Source: a bacterium
GTDB taxonomy: Bacteria > Desulfobacterota > GWC2-55-46
Direction of reading: 5' to 3'
Length of the DNA: 6,303 bases
Assembly: GCA_027310325.1 (NCBI GenBank)
Contig: DAIDBB010000014.1
Span: 1-6,303 of the forward strand
The notes under the pieces are model-generated. The model was not told where the DNA came from. It searched no databases and was given only the letters and a program-made list of their open reading frames with translations. The translations under genes and the position numbers were made by a program. Below, piece by piece: positions 1 to 4,697 of this stretch (position 1 is its first letter; each line of letters starts with the position of its first letter).

Positions 1-250
1 CGGTCATTCCACGAACTGACGGGTTCAGGTTGCAAACCTGAACCCGCATTGAGAAAAGGGTGGGGAGAAACAGATTGCTTCGTCTTCGCCTCGCAATGAC
101 AATTCATTCGCCGGTTCAGGGTTGTACCCTGAACCGGATAATTTCATGCTGGCCATGAGCTATCGGAGGCGACGGTCATTCCACGAACTGACGGGTTCAG
201 GTTGCAAGCCTGAACCCGCATTGAGATTGCTTCGCTACGCTCGCAATGAC
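1..250. repeat. Composite tandem repeat array, copy 1 (period about 172 bp)
   Basis: About 1.45 copies of a 172-bp unit. The unit has three parts. Part B is CGGTCATTCCACGAACTGA followed by a hairpin with arms CGGGTTCAGGTT and AACCTGAACCCG (20-46, repeated at 192-218). Part X is a GGGTGGGGAGAAACAG stretch followed by ATTGCTTCG...CGCAATGAC (about 52-100; a shorter variant at 219-250). Part A is a hairpin with arms CCGGTTCAGGG and CCCTGAACCGG (111-137) followed by a 54-nt spacer. CGGTCATTCC recurs at 1 and 173, which sets the period. Hairpin loops are only about three bases. The same parts reappear at 2792-3020. When translated, X gives the familiar spurious HCERSEAIS-type peptide, so short reading frames here are not genes. 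Confidence 0.9.
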
Positions 251-256
251 TGATTA

Positions 257-294
257 CCCCCCCCCCCCGGCCCCCCTTGGAAGGGGGGTTTTTT
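257..294 (+). terminator. Poly-C tract followed by terminator-like hairpin
   Basis: Twelve consecutive C (257-268) are followed by GG and then a hairpin with arms CCCCCC (271-276) and GGGGGG (283-288), and by six T (289-294). The shape is that of an intrinsic terminator reading rightwards, but no gene upstream of it lies in the window. It also belongs to the CCCCCCTTT/AAAGGGGGG hairpin family seen at 2782-2805 and 3025-3045, so it may simply be a dispersed repeat. Confidence 0.5.
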
Positions 295-339
295 ACCCCA
301 TCCAAATTCCACTCCTTCCATAACGCACGGTTACACTTT

Positions 340-367
340 TTGACATGCACATTACTGTTTTGATAAA
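340..367 (+). promoter_or_regulatory. Sigma-70-type promoter for the ferritin-like/receiver gene
   Basis: A perfect -35 box TTGACA (340-345) is followed after 16 bp by GATAAA (362-367), which matches four of six -10 positions. Transcription would start near 374. That leaves a leader of about 70 nt before the TTG start at 445, and would make an ATG at 376 almost leaderless. Confidence 0.55.
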
Positions 368-386
368 CTGGAAACATGCCTCTTTT

Positions 387-406
387 AGGGGGTCCTCCCC
401 CTTTTT
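387..406 (+). promoter_or_regulatory. Leader hairpin with T-run, possible attenuator
   Basis: Arms AGGGGG (387-392) and CCCCCT (397-402) enclose the loop TCCT, and T continues to 406. The hairpin lies between the predicted transcription start and the ribosome binding site of the downstream gene. With a six-pair GC stem and five T it could act as a weak terminator in the leader, but it also resembles the C/G-rich dispersed hairpins elsewhere in the window. Confidence 0.3.
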
Positions 407-433
407 GGGGATTATTACGCAACTCCGCTTCAA

Positions 434-439
434 AAGGAG
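434..439 (+). promoter_or_regulatory. Ribosome binding site that favours the TTG start
   Basis: AAGGAG is spaced five bases from the TTG at 445. The upstream in-frame ATG at 376 has no comparable site, and the residues between the two starts (MPLLGGPPPFWG...) are low in complexity and overlap the leader hairpin. The site therefore decides the start. Confidence 0.7.
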
Positions 440-444
440 CCTCA

Positions 445-1299
445 TTGAGAGAGACGGTCGAGTGGCTTGGCGCGGTCGAGGACAGGGCCGCGCGGTTGTT
501 TGAAAGGCTCGTGGAGTCCTTCAAGGACGACACGGCGCTTTCGGGCCTCCTCATGAAGCTCTCCGAGGACGAGCTCGCCCACGGCCGGATAATGGCGAAC
601 ATCCTTTCGACCCCAAGAGGCGACATGGCGCCGTTCCTCGCCGTAAGGGACGCGGCCAAGAACGGCGTCGAGGCGGCCTTCAGCGTCCTGGAAAAGGCGG
701 TCGAGGACCGGTTGGTGACCAGGGAGAACCTCTTCGACTACATAATAGATATCGAATCCTCGGAACTGAACGATATCTGCCTCCACGTGATAAATACGCT
801 TAAGCACTGCGACAGGAGCTTCAGGGCCGAGGCGGCCAGGATCCACAGGCACAAGGTGACGGTCGACAGGTTCGTCAGGTCCACCCCCGGGTTCGAGCGC
901 TACGCCGAAAGATTGGAGGCGCTCCCCGACGTCTGGCGCGAGAGGATACTCATAGTCGAGGACGACGGGTTCGTCGCCGAGGCATTGAAGGATGCCGTCA
1001 CTGGCGAAGGGACGGTGGACACCGCGGAAAACGGCAGGCAGGCATTGAGGATGATAGGCCGGAACTACTACGCGGCCATACTCTCCGACGTCGATATGCC
1101 GGTGATGGGCGGCATCGAGATGAGGGACCGGGCCGTCGAGGTCTTCCCGGGCATTGAGCGGCGGATGCTTTTTTTGACCGAGGCCTCGAACCTCTTGAGC
1201 CAGTCGCTCCTGTGCGCCCGGAAGCTCAGGTTCCTCGTGAAGCCGAGCGGGGTGAACGAGATAAGGTCGGCCGTGGCGGGGATGCTGGATGGCATGTAG
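445..1299 (+). CDS. Ferritin/rubrerythrin-like domain fused to a response-regulator receiver domain
   Basis: A predicted cytoplasmic protein of 284 residues. Residues 1-145 are helical and laid out like a ferritin/rubrerythrin-type four-helix bundle: E12, then ELAH (E43, H46), then E104/E107 in an IESSELND helix, then E129/H134. The last pair does not form a clean ExxH, so an intact di-iron site is uncertain. Residues 166-284 are a CheY-like receiver with the acidic cluster E172-D173-D174, phospho-acceptor D215 in SDVDMP, T245 and K266 in VKP, so all key residues for phosphorylation are present. There is no DNA-binding output domain. By inference the protein links iron, peroxide or redox state to a phosphorelay, or is switched by one. 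No histidine kinase is nearby. TTG at 445 is chosen because of its ribosome binding site; starting at ATG 376 would add 23 unlikely residues. The receiver call is firm, the ferritin-like call moderate. Confidence 0.85.
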   Translation: MRETVEWLGAVEDRAARLFERLVESFKDDTALSGLLMKLSEDELAHGRIMANILSTPRGDMAPFLAVRDAAKNGVEAAFSVLEKAVEDRLVTRENLFDYIIDIESSELNDICLHVINTLKHCDRSFRAEAARIHRHKVTVDRFVRSTPGFERYAERLEALPDVWRERILIVEDDGFVAEALKDAVTGEGTVDTAENGRQALRMIGRNYYAAILSDVDMPVMGGIEMRDRAVEVFPGIERRMLFLTEASNLLSQSLLCARKLRFLVKPSGVNEIRSAVAGMLDGM

Positions 1300-1479
1300 G
1301 GAAGCGTTCGGGGCCGGGGAAGCCCGCAATAAAAGACCTTACCCATAGCCCCGGCCCTCTCCCGCGAGGCAAGGGGGAATAAAGACCTCAAGAGGGGACA
1401 GGGGAGGCCATACGGCGGCGGTCGCGTTTCTTTTTTCCCCGGCCGCTGTCACGGAAATTCGGCCCCGGCGATGCCGCCT
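1300..1479. other. Convergent intergenic gap with an inverted repeat
   Basis: This gap lies between two genes that face each other. A perfect 9-bp inverted repeat (GGGCCGGGG at 1311-1319, CCCCGGCCC at 1349-1357) encloses 29 bases and could stop transcription, but no T-run follows it. Positions 1391-1407 carry AGAGGGGACAGGGGAGG, a fragment of the same dispersed repeat as 2745-2760. A T-rich stretch lies at 1428-1437. No coding signal was seen. Confidence 0.4.
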
Positions 1480-1878
1480 TTAGAACGCCGTCATCGCCAT
1501 GTTTATCATGAAAAGCCAGACGGAGAGGACCGCGAGCGCCCCGAAGGGCACGACGAGCCCCGGCGGCACCGGGGACTTCGGGTACCGCGCGCCAGCCCAC
1601 ATTACGGCCATGCCGGCAAGGCCGGCGTTCCACAGGCCGAAGTGCCAGTAGGGCAGGGTCTCTGAATATAAAGCCCGGCCAGGGGCCTGCGGCACCGCCA
1701 TGTAGGCCAAGGCGAAGAGCAGCCCCGAGGCCCACCCGAGGAGGTTCATGTGCGCGTGCGACGGCATGAGCCTTAACGTCCACTTGCCCCTTCTAAAGGC
1801 CATGAGGATACCCATGGCCGTGCCAAGCGCGAGATATACGAGGCTTGCGCCAAGGAAGAGCCTGCTTATGTAAGGCAT
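1480..1878 (-). CDS. Small four-helix membrane protein, heme-copper oxidase subunit I-like
   Basis: A 132-residue inner-membrane protein with four likely membrane helices, at about residues 5-27, 42-62, 77-97 and 105-128. The charged loop RRGKW separates helices 1 and 2. Helix 2 begins with SHAHMNLLGW (H41, H43) and helix 3 carries H79. This motif resembles short proteins annotated as cbb3/NorB-type oxidase subunit I-like, where membrane histidines hold heme. At 132 residues it is far shorter than a real catalytic subunit (usually 450 or more, about twelve helices), so it cannot be a complete oxidase. It may bind heme or act in oxidase assembly or nitric oxide handling, but none of this is shown. 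No other oxidase gene is in the window. The start is the ATG at 1876-1878, preceded on the mRNA by a G-rich stretch that can serve as ribosome binding site. The reading frame is sound; the function is tentative. Confidence 0.75.
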   Translation of the reverse strand: MPYISRLFLGASLVYLALGTAMGILMAFRRGKWTLRLMPSHAHMNLLGWASGLLFALAYMAVPQAPGRALYSETLPYWHFGLWNAGLAGMAVMWAGARYPKSPVPPGLVVPFGALAVLSVWLFMINMAMTAF

Positions 1879-1920
1879 TCCGCCCCCCCCGTTTTTTTAA
1901 GATGACCGCTTGAGAGAAAA

Positions 1921-1949
1921 AATCTACAGGATTTGGCCGCTTATGTCAA
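1921..1949 (-). promoter_or_regulatory. Sigma-70-type promoter for the small membrane protein
   Basis: On the minus strand, TTGACA (complement of 1944-1949) is followed after exactly 17 bp by TAGATT (complement of 1921-1926), matching six of six and four of six consensus positions. The transcript would start near 1914, giving a leader of about 35 nt before the ATG at 1878. Confidence 0.6.
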
Positions 1950-1997
1950 CTTTTTTGGGCGATTTCCGGGGGGAGGACGATATTTTTTCGGTCCCGC

Positions 1998-2053
1998 TGA
2001 CAATTGTCATACCTGAAAGGGACTGTCCCCTGTATATTGTATACTGTATACAG
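1998..2053. promoter_or_regulatory. Cluster of three palindromes in a divergent intergenic region
   Basis: Three dyads lie within 56 bases. The first is a perfect 12-bp palindrome TGACAATTGTCA (1998-2009). The second is GGGAC-T-GTCCC (2019-2029). The third has 7-bp arms CTGTATA (2030-2036) and TATACAG (2047-2053), with two head-to-tail TGTATAC copies inside (2038-2044, 2045-2051); GTATACTG recurs at 2100-2107. They sit between two divergently transcribed genes and look like operator sites. The GGGACTGTCCC element may instead be a dispersed repeat. No regulator gene is adjacent. I could not find a convincing -35/-10 pair for the rightward gene. Confidence 0.45.
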
Positions 2054-2147
2054 AAGGAAGGACGGGCTTTTCTCTAATGCTCCCTTAATGGCGCCGCCCG
2101 TATACTGGGGCCGGATACCTGAGGGCTAAATATAAGGATGGCATATT

Positions 2148-2630
2148 ATGAATAAGATGACTTCGAAAAAGCTTAAGGCGGCGGCGCTCGCCGTTATCGT
2201 CTCGGTCCCGTTCCTTGCGTCTCACTCCCACGCGTCCACCGCCGGGTCCCGCTGGGACGTGCCGGTCGAGACCGGCGCCCGGGCGAAAGTCGCCGAGATA
2301 AGCTTTAACGACGCGGCAATATACTACAACCACGGCAACGGAAACTACGGCACCGGCGACAGCGCGAAGGCCGTTAAGGACTTCAGCGCCGCGATAGCGC
2401 TAAACCCCTCTTTCGCCGAGGCCTTCCTGGGCCGGGCCCGCGCTTACCGCGCCCTCGGCGACCATGTGCTGGCGATCGTTGACCTCTCGACCGCCATAGC
2501 CCTCAGGCCCGGCTTCGCCGCGGCATACTACGAGAGGGGCATGGCCTATTACGCCTCCGGCAACGGGTTCCAGGCCGAAAGGGACCTTGCGAAGGCCGCC
2601 GAGCTCCGGGGCGTTTCCGGCACCGATTGA
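2148..2630 (+). CDS. Secreted tetratricopeptide-repeat (TPR) protein
   Basis: A 160-residue protein with a typical Sec signal peptide: a basic start (MNKMTSKKLK), a hydrophobic stretch at residues 11-24 and a likely cleavage site after SHSHA (A29). No lipobox cysteine is present, so it is probably periplasmic or secreted and soluble. Three consecutive 34-residue TPR units follow at about 55-88, 89-122 and 123-154, with the usual repeat ends LNPS and LRPG and the small/aromatic pattern (A..Y..G). TPRs form helical hairpins that bind other proteins or peptides. Three units are the minimum for a stable groove, so this is most likely an adaptor with no catalytic activity; the partner is unknown. 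The start ATG has TAAGGA about nine bases upstream. The gene stands alone, facing away from the small membrane protein and followed by its own terminator. Confidence 0.88.
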   Translation: MNKMTSKKLKAAALAVIVSVPFLASHSHASTAGSRWDVPVETGARAKVAEISFNDAAIYYNHGNGNYGTGDSAKAVKDFSAAIALNPSFAEAFLGRARAYRALGDHVLAIVDLSTAIALRPGFAAAYYERGMAYYASGNGFQAERDLAKAAELRGVSGTD

Positions 2631-2692
2631 CCTTGAGTTATATCCCCTCCTTTAAATAACCATCCCTCGGAAAACCTTTACCACCCGCACCA

Positions 2693-2724
2693 GGCCCGCC
2701 TCCGGCGGGCCACCGCTTTTTTTT
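2693..2724 (+). terminator. Intrinsic terminator after the TPR gene
   Basis: Arms GGCCCGCC (2693-2700) and GGCGGGCC (2704-2711) form an 8-bp GC stem with loop TCC. After five bases comes a run of eight T (2717-2724). It lies 62 bases past the TPR stop codon. Confidence 0.75.
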
Positions 2725-2730
2725 GGGGTC

Positions 2731-2763
2731 CCCCTCTTTACTAAAGAGGGGATAGGGGAGATT
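2731..2763. repeat. Short dispersed palindromic repeat
   Basis: Arms CCCCTCTTTA (2731-2740) and TAAAGAGGGG (2742-2751) are perfect 10-bp complements around one base, followed by ATAGGGGAGATT. Related fragments are AGAGGGGACAGGGGAGG at 1391-1407 and, in the opposite orientation, AATCTCCCCTGT at the right edge of the window (6292-6303), where a further copy probably continues. Confidence 0.6.
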
Positions 2764-2791
2764 ATGAAAGCGCGGTATAATCCCCCCCTTT

Positions 2792-3020
2792 AGAAAAGGG
2801 TGGGGAGAAACAGATTGCTTCGTCTTCGCCTCGCAATGACAACTATTGGCGGGTTCAGGGTTGTACCCTGAACCGGATATTTCATGCTGGCCATGAGCTA
2901 TCGGAGGCGCCGGTCATTCCACGAACTGACGGGTTCAGGTCTCAAACCTGAACCCGCATTGAGAAAAAGGGTGGGGAGAAACAGATTGCTTCGTCTTCGC
3001 CTCGCAATGACAATTCATTC
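2792..3020. repeat. Composite tandem repeat array, copy 2 (period about 171 bp)
   Basis: Same parts and orientation as the array at 1-250, here in the order X-A-B-X. Positions 2792-2840 are identical to 52-100. Hairpin A (core 2852-2874), its 53-nt spacer and hairpin B (2930-2956) follow with few changes, and 2961-3020 matches 51-110 apart from one extra A. GTGGGGAGAAACAG recurs at 2800 and 2971, setting the 171-bp period. Hairpin A has lost its outermost pair, and the hairpin B loop differs (CTCAA instead of TGCAA). Confidence 0.9.
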
Positions 3021-3024
3021 AAAT

Positions 3025-3052
3025 CCCCCCTTTAGAAAAGGGGGGCCTTTTT
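3025..3052. terminator. C/G hairpin at the 3' end of the hydrolase gene
   Basis: Perfect 9-bp arms CCCCCCTTT (3025-3033) and AAAGGGGGG (3037-3045) enclose AGA. On the plus strand CC and five T follow. On the minus strand the hairpin begins five bases past the hydrolase stop codon but is followed only by ATTT, so as a terminator for that gene it is weak. It belongs to the same hairpin family as 271-294 and 2782-2800. Confidence 0.5.
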
Positions 3053-4145
3053 ACGGCTCCACGTACCCCGTCCCGGCCTGCTCTCCGAGCACCCTTCTTA
3101 CGAGCGCCTCGTGGAACTCCTCGGGTTCTTCCCACTGCGGGAAGTGGCCCGAGTGGTTGAAGACCATCATCTCCTTTTTCGGGGCCTTCAGCCCCTCGTA
3201 GTACCGGCCGACGAGATCGGGCGGGGTCAATTGGTCGAACTTGCCCACGATGAAGTAGACGGGCAGGTCGAGCTTCGGGACCGTCTTTTCGACGTCGTAT
3301 GAGCGCATCTGGCCGTGCATATTTACCGAGTCCCTGACCCCCATGAACATGCCGTAGAAGTCCCTAAGCGTGTACGCCGGCGATACCGCGGCTATTTCTA
3401 AGACCTTTCCGCCGGTCATCGCGTGGTATACGCCGCCGAAGCGCGCGACCCACTTCCTCTCGTGAAAGAGCTTCTTCAGGGTCCACGGGGGCGGGCCTAT
3501 CTCCTTAAGCTCCCTTACGGCCTTCGCGTTATGGTCCTTCGCGGCCTGTCCGAGGGCGAACCTGTAAGACGACCCGTCGTCATCGTCCATGTTCGTCACC
3601 TGGCCTATGCCGACGTAGGCCCCGTAGAGGTCCGGCCGCCGGGACGCCGCGAGTATCCCCACGACAGACCCCCACGAGTGGCCGGCGAGTATTATCTTTT
3701 TATTGAAGCGGGCGTCGAGCTTTTCCGACAGCTCTATCGTGTCCCCGACGAACCGCTCGACGTTCATGGACTTCGGGTCGGCCGCCGGACTATAGGATTT
3801 CCCCGCGCCGCGCTGGTCCCAGTGGACGACGACGAAGTCGTTTTCAAGGAGCGTGTCGAATTTGTAATAGAAGGGCATGTCCGTAAAGCCGGGGCCGTTG
3901 ACAAAGAGGAGGACCGGGTGGTCCCTGTTCCAGCCGCGTACCTGTATCCACTGGTCTACCCCGCCGATGTTGAGCTTCTCTATAGAGCTTATGGCGGAGG
4001 GCCCGGTAATCTCGCGCATCTTCGCTATCCTCTTCCGCTCCAGGGCCCGGTAGGCCAGGAAAGTCCCGGCTGCCACGACGGCAAGGAGTATCAGAGTGAC
4101 GAGGACGTATTTTACCGCCGAGACGAGATATCCGAGGTATTTCAT
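3051..4145 (-). CDS. Membrane-anchored alpha/beta hydrolase, proline iminopeptidase-like
   Basis: A 364-residue protein. One membrane helix (about residues 11-33), followed by the basic RALERKRIAK, should anchor it with the catalytic domain outside the cytoplasm. The alpha/beta hydrolase fold is complete. The oxyanion loop is NGPG (83-86), where this family usually has HGGPG. The family signature WDQRGAGKS spans 109-117. The nucleophile S157 lies in GHSWGS, the acid is D304 in GKFDQLTP, and the catalytic base is H334 in NHSGHF. A lid region lies at about 185-290. Family members cleave N-terminal proline from peptides or hydrolyse esters and amides, so the substrate cannot be told from sequence. 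The first sheet and signature favour the proline iminopeptidase (S33) branch. The start ATG has a strong AGGAGG (4150-4155) four bases upstream. The gene is monocistronic and its stop abuts a repeat hairpin. Confidence 0.9.
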   Translation of the reverse strand: MKYLGYLVSAVKYVLVTLILLAVVAAGTFLAYRALERKRIAKMREITGPSAISSIEKLNIGGVDQWIQVRGWNRDHPVLLFVNGPGFTDMPFYYKFDTLLENDFVVVHWDQRGAGKSYSPAADPKSMNVERFVGDTIELSEKLDARFNKKIILAGHSWGSVVGILAASRRPDLYGAYVGIGQVTNMDDDDGSSYRFALGQAAKDHNAKAVRELKEIGPPPWTLKKLFHERKWVARFGGVYHAMTGGKVLEIAAVSPAYTLRDFYGMFMGVRDSVNMHGQMRSYDVEKTVPKLDLPVYFIVGKFDQLTPPDLVGRYYEGLKAPKKEMMVFNHSGHFPQWEEPEEFHEALVRRVLGEQAGTGYVEP

Positions 4146-4167
4146 CGGCCCTCCTGAAGTAACCCGG

Positions 4168-4176
4168 ATTATATCA
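4168..4176 (-). promoter_or_regulatory. Extended -10 promoter for the hydrolase
   Basis: On the minus strand the sequence reads TGATATAAT, a perfect -10 hexamer (complement of 4168-4173) with the TGn extension. No good -35 box precedes it, which is usual for extended -10 promoters. Transcription would start near 4161, giving a short leader that just includes the AGGAGG site at 4150-4155. Confidence 0.6.
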
Positions 4177-4276
4177 CAATATATTGAAAATGCACGGTGA
4201 CGAAAGAACGCTTCCCATCCGTGGACATCCGTCCTGGACTCGCGCCCCGCATTCCTCTATCCTCATGGCGTAGAAC

Positions 4277-4552
4277 ATGGCAAGAAAGGCTTTAGGCAAA
4301 AAGAAAAAAAGCGGCCCTGCCCGCGCAGAGGAAGCGAGGCCCCCGGAGGCCGGTGACCCGGCAAGGCTCGCCGCGGACGTCTACAGGGAGGTCGGGGGGT
4401 TCAGGCGGTTCGTCGAGTGGGCCTCGGACGAAAAGAACATCGGCGTCTTCTACAAGGACATATTCTTGAAGCTGCTCGCAAAGGAAGTCGAGGCCTCGTC
4501 GGAGAGGAAAGAGGCGATAGTCGTACGGATAGAGAACAGGGCGAAGGAGTAG
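4277..4552 (+). CDS. Small basic protein in the small-terminase position
   Basis: A 91-residue protein. The first 12 residues are strongly basic (MARKALGKKKKS), residues 13-30 are Pro/Ala/Glu-rich and probably disordered, and residues 33-75 form a helical core reading YREVGGFRRFVEWASDEKN...FYKDIFLKLLAKEV, followed by an RIENRAKE tail. The GGF-FV-WA-FY-LLA-EV pattern resembles short phage proteins encoded just before large terminases, which recognise viral DNA and load the packaging motor. Its position directly before a large terminase supports that role. No clear helix-turn-helix can be assigned, and typical small terminases are longer (about 120-180 residues), so the assignment is mainly positional. 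No good ribosome binding site precedes the ATG. The 145-bp gap to the next gene is filled by a repeat, unusual for this normally tight gene pair. Confidence 0.65.
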   Translation: MARKALGKKKKSGPARAEEARPPEAGDPARLAADVYREVGGFRRFVEWASDEKNIGVFYKDIFLKLLAKEVEASSERKEAIVVRIENRAKE

Positions 4553-4557
4553 AAATG

Positions 4558-4676
4558 TCCTTTGCGGGTTAATGGTTGGACCCTGGACCAGGTATTTCAA
4601 ATTTGCACAGGGACCTTATAGTAACGCCGGTTTATACCATGAACTGACGGGTCCAGGTTGAAAACCTGAACCCGCG
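4558..4676. repeat. Bipartite hairpin repeat upstream of the large terminase
   Basis: A single A-B unit of the window's repeat family. A decayed first hairpin (about 4564-4592, from GCGGGTTAATGG to CCTGGACCAGG) is followed by a spacer with TATTTCA (4593-4599), TTTGCACAGGGA and GGTTTATACCATGAACTGA. The second hairpin has arms CGGGTCCAGGTT (4648-4659) and AACCTGAACCCG (4663-4674) with one mismatch. The closest relative is 6149-6266: TTTGCACAGGGA and GGTTTATAC are shared, and both spacers lack the GCTGGCCATGAGC text of the arrays. The terminase start codon is 23 bases past the second hairpin. Confidence 0.8.
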
Positions 4677-4697
4677 TAAGGCGCTTTTAAAATCATA

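Larger units (their letters stand above)
2631..3050. other. Gene-free stretch filled with terminator and repeats
   Basis: These 420 bases hold the TPR terminator, the 2731-2763 palindrome, a CCCCCCCTTTAGAAAAGGG hairpin (2782-2800), the second composite array (2792-3020) and a last C/G hairpin at 3025-3045. A 105-residue reading frame crossing 2884-3201 is made of repeat sequence plus the antisense of the hydrolase and is not a gene. Confidence 0.8.

Noticed and set aside
1..250. CRISPR-like array of hairpin repeats
   Set aside because: The period is about 172 bp, the intervening sequences are themselves repeated elsewhere in the window, and no cas gene is present. This is a tandem composite repeat.
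144..659. Minus-strand frame of 171 residues at the left end
   Set aside because: It consists of translated repeat (including an HCERSEAI-type peptide) plus the antisense of the receiver-fusion gene.
442..1329. Long antisense reading frame (295 residues) over the receiver fusion
   Set aside because: High-GC shadow of the real gene. It has no recognisable domain or ribosome binding site, whereas the plus-strand protein has complete receiver motifs.
2101..2106. TATACT as -10 box for the TPR gene
   Set aside because: No acceptable -35 hexamer lies 15-19 bases upstream, so the promoter of this gene is left unassigned.
2776..2781. TATAAT hexamer as a promoter
   Set aside because: It lies within repeat-rich non-coding DNA, has no -35 box at normal distance and has no gene on that strand downstream before the oppositely oriented hydrolase.
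2884..3201. Plus-strand frame of 105 residues
   Set aside because: Built from the repeat array and the antisense of the hydrolase C-terminus, with no coding signature.
3423..4157. 244-residue plus-strand frame opposite the hydrolase
   Set aside because: Codon-bias shadow of a gene with a full catalytic triad and strong start signals on the other strand.
4553..4697. tRNA or phage attachment site near the terminase pair
   Set aside because: No cloverleaf or TTCRANNC T-loop in a tRNA-like context was found. The direct repeats around the large terminase belong to the dispersed family and are not att cores.
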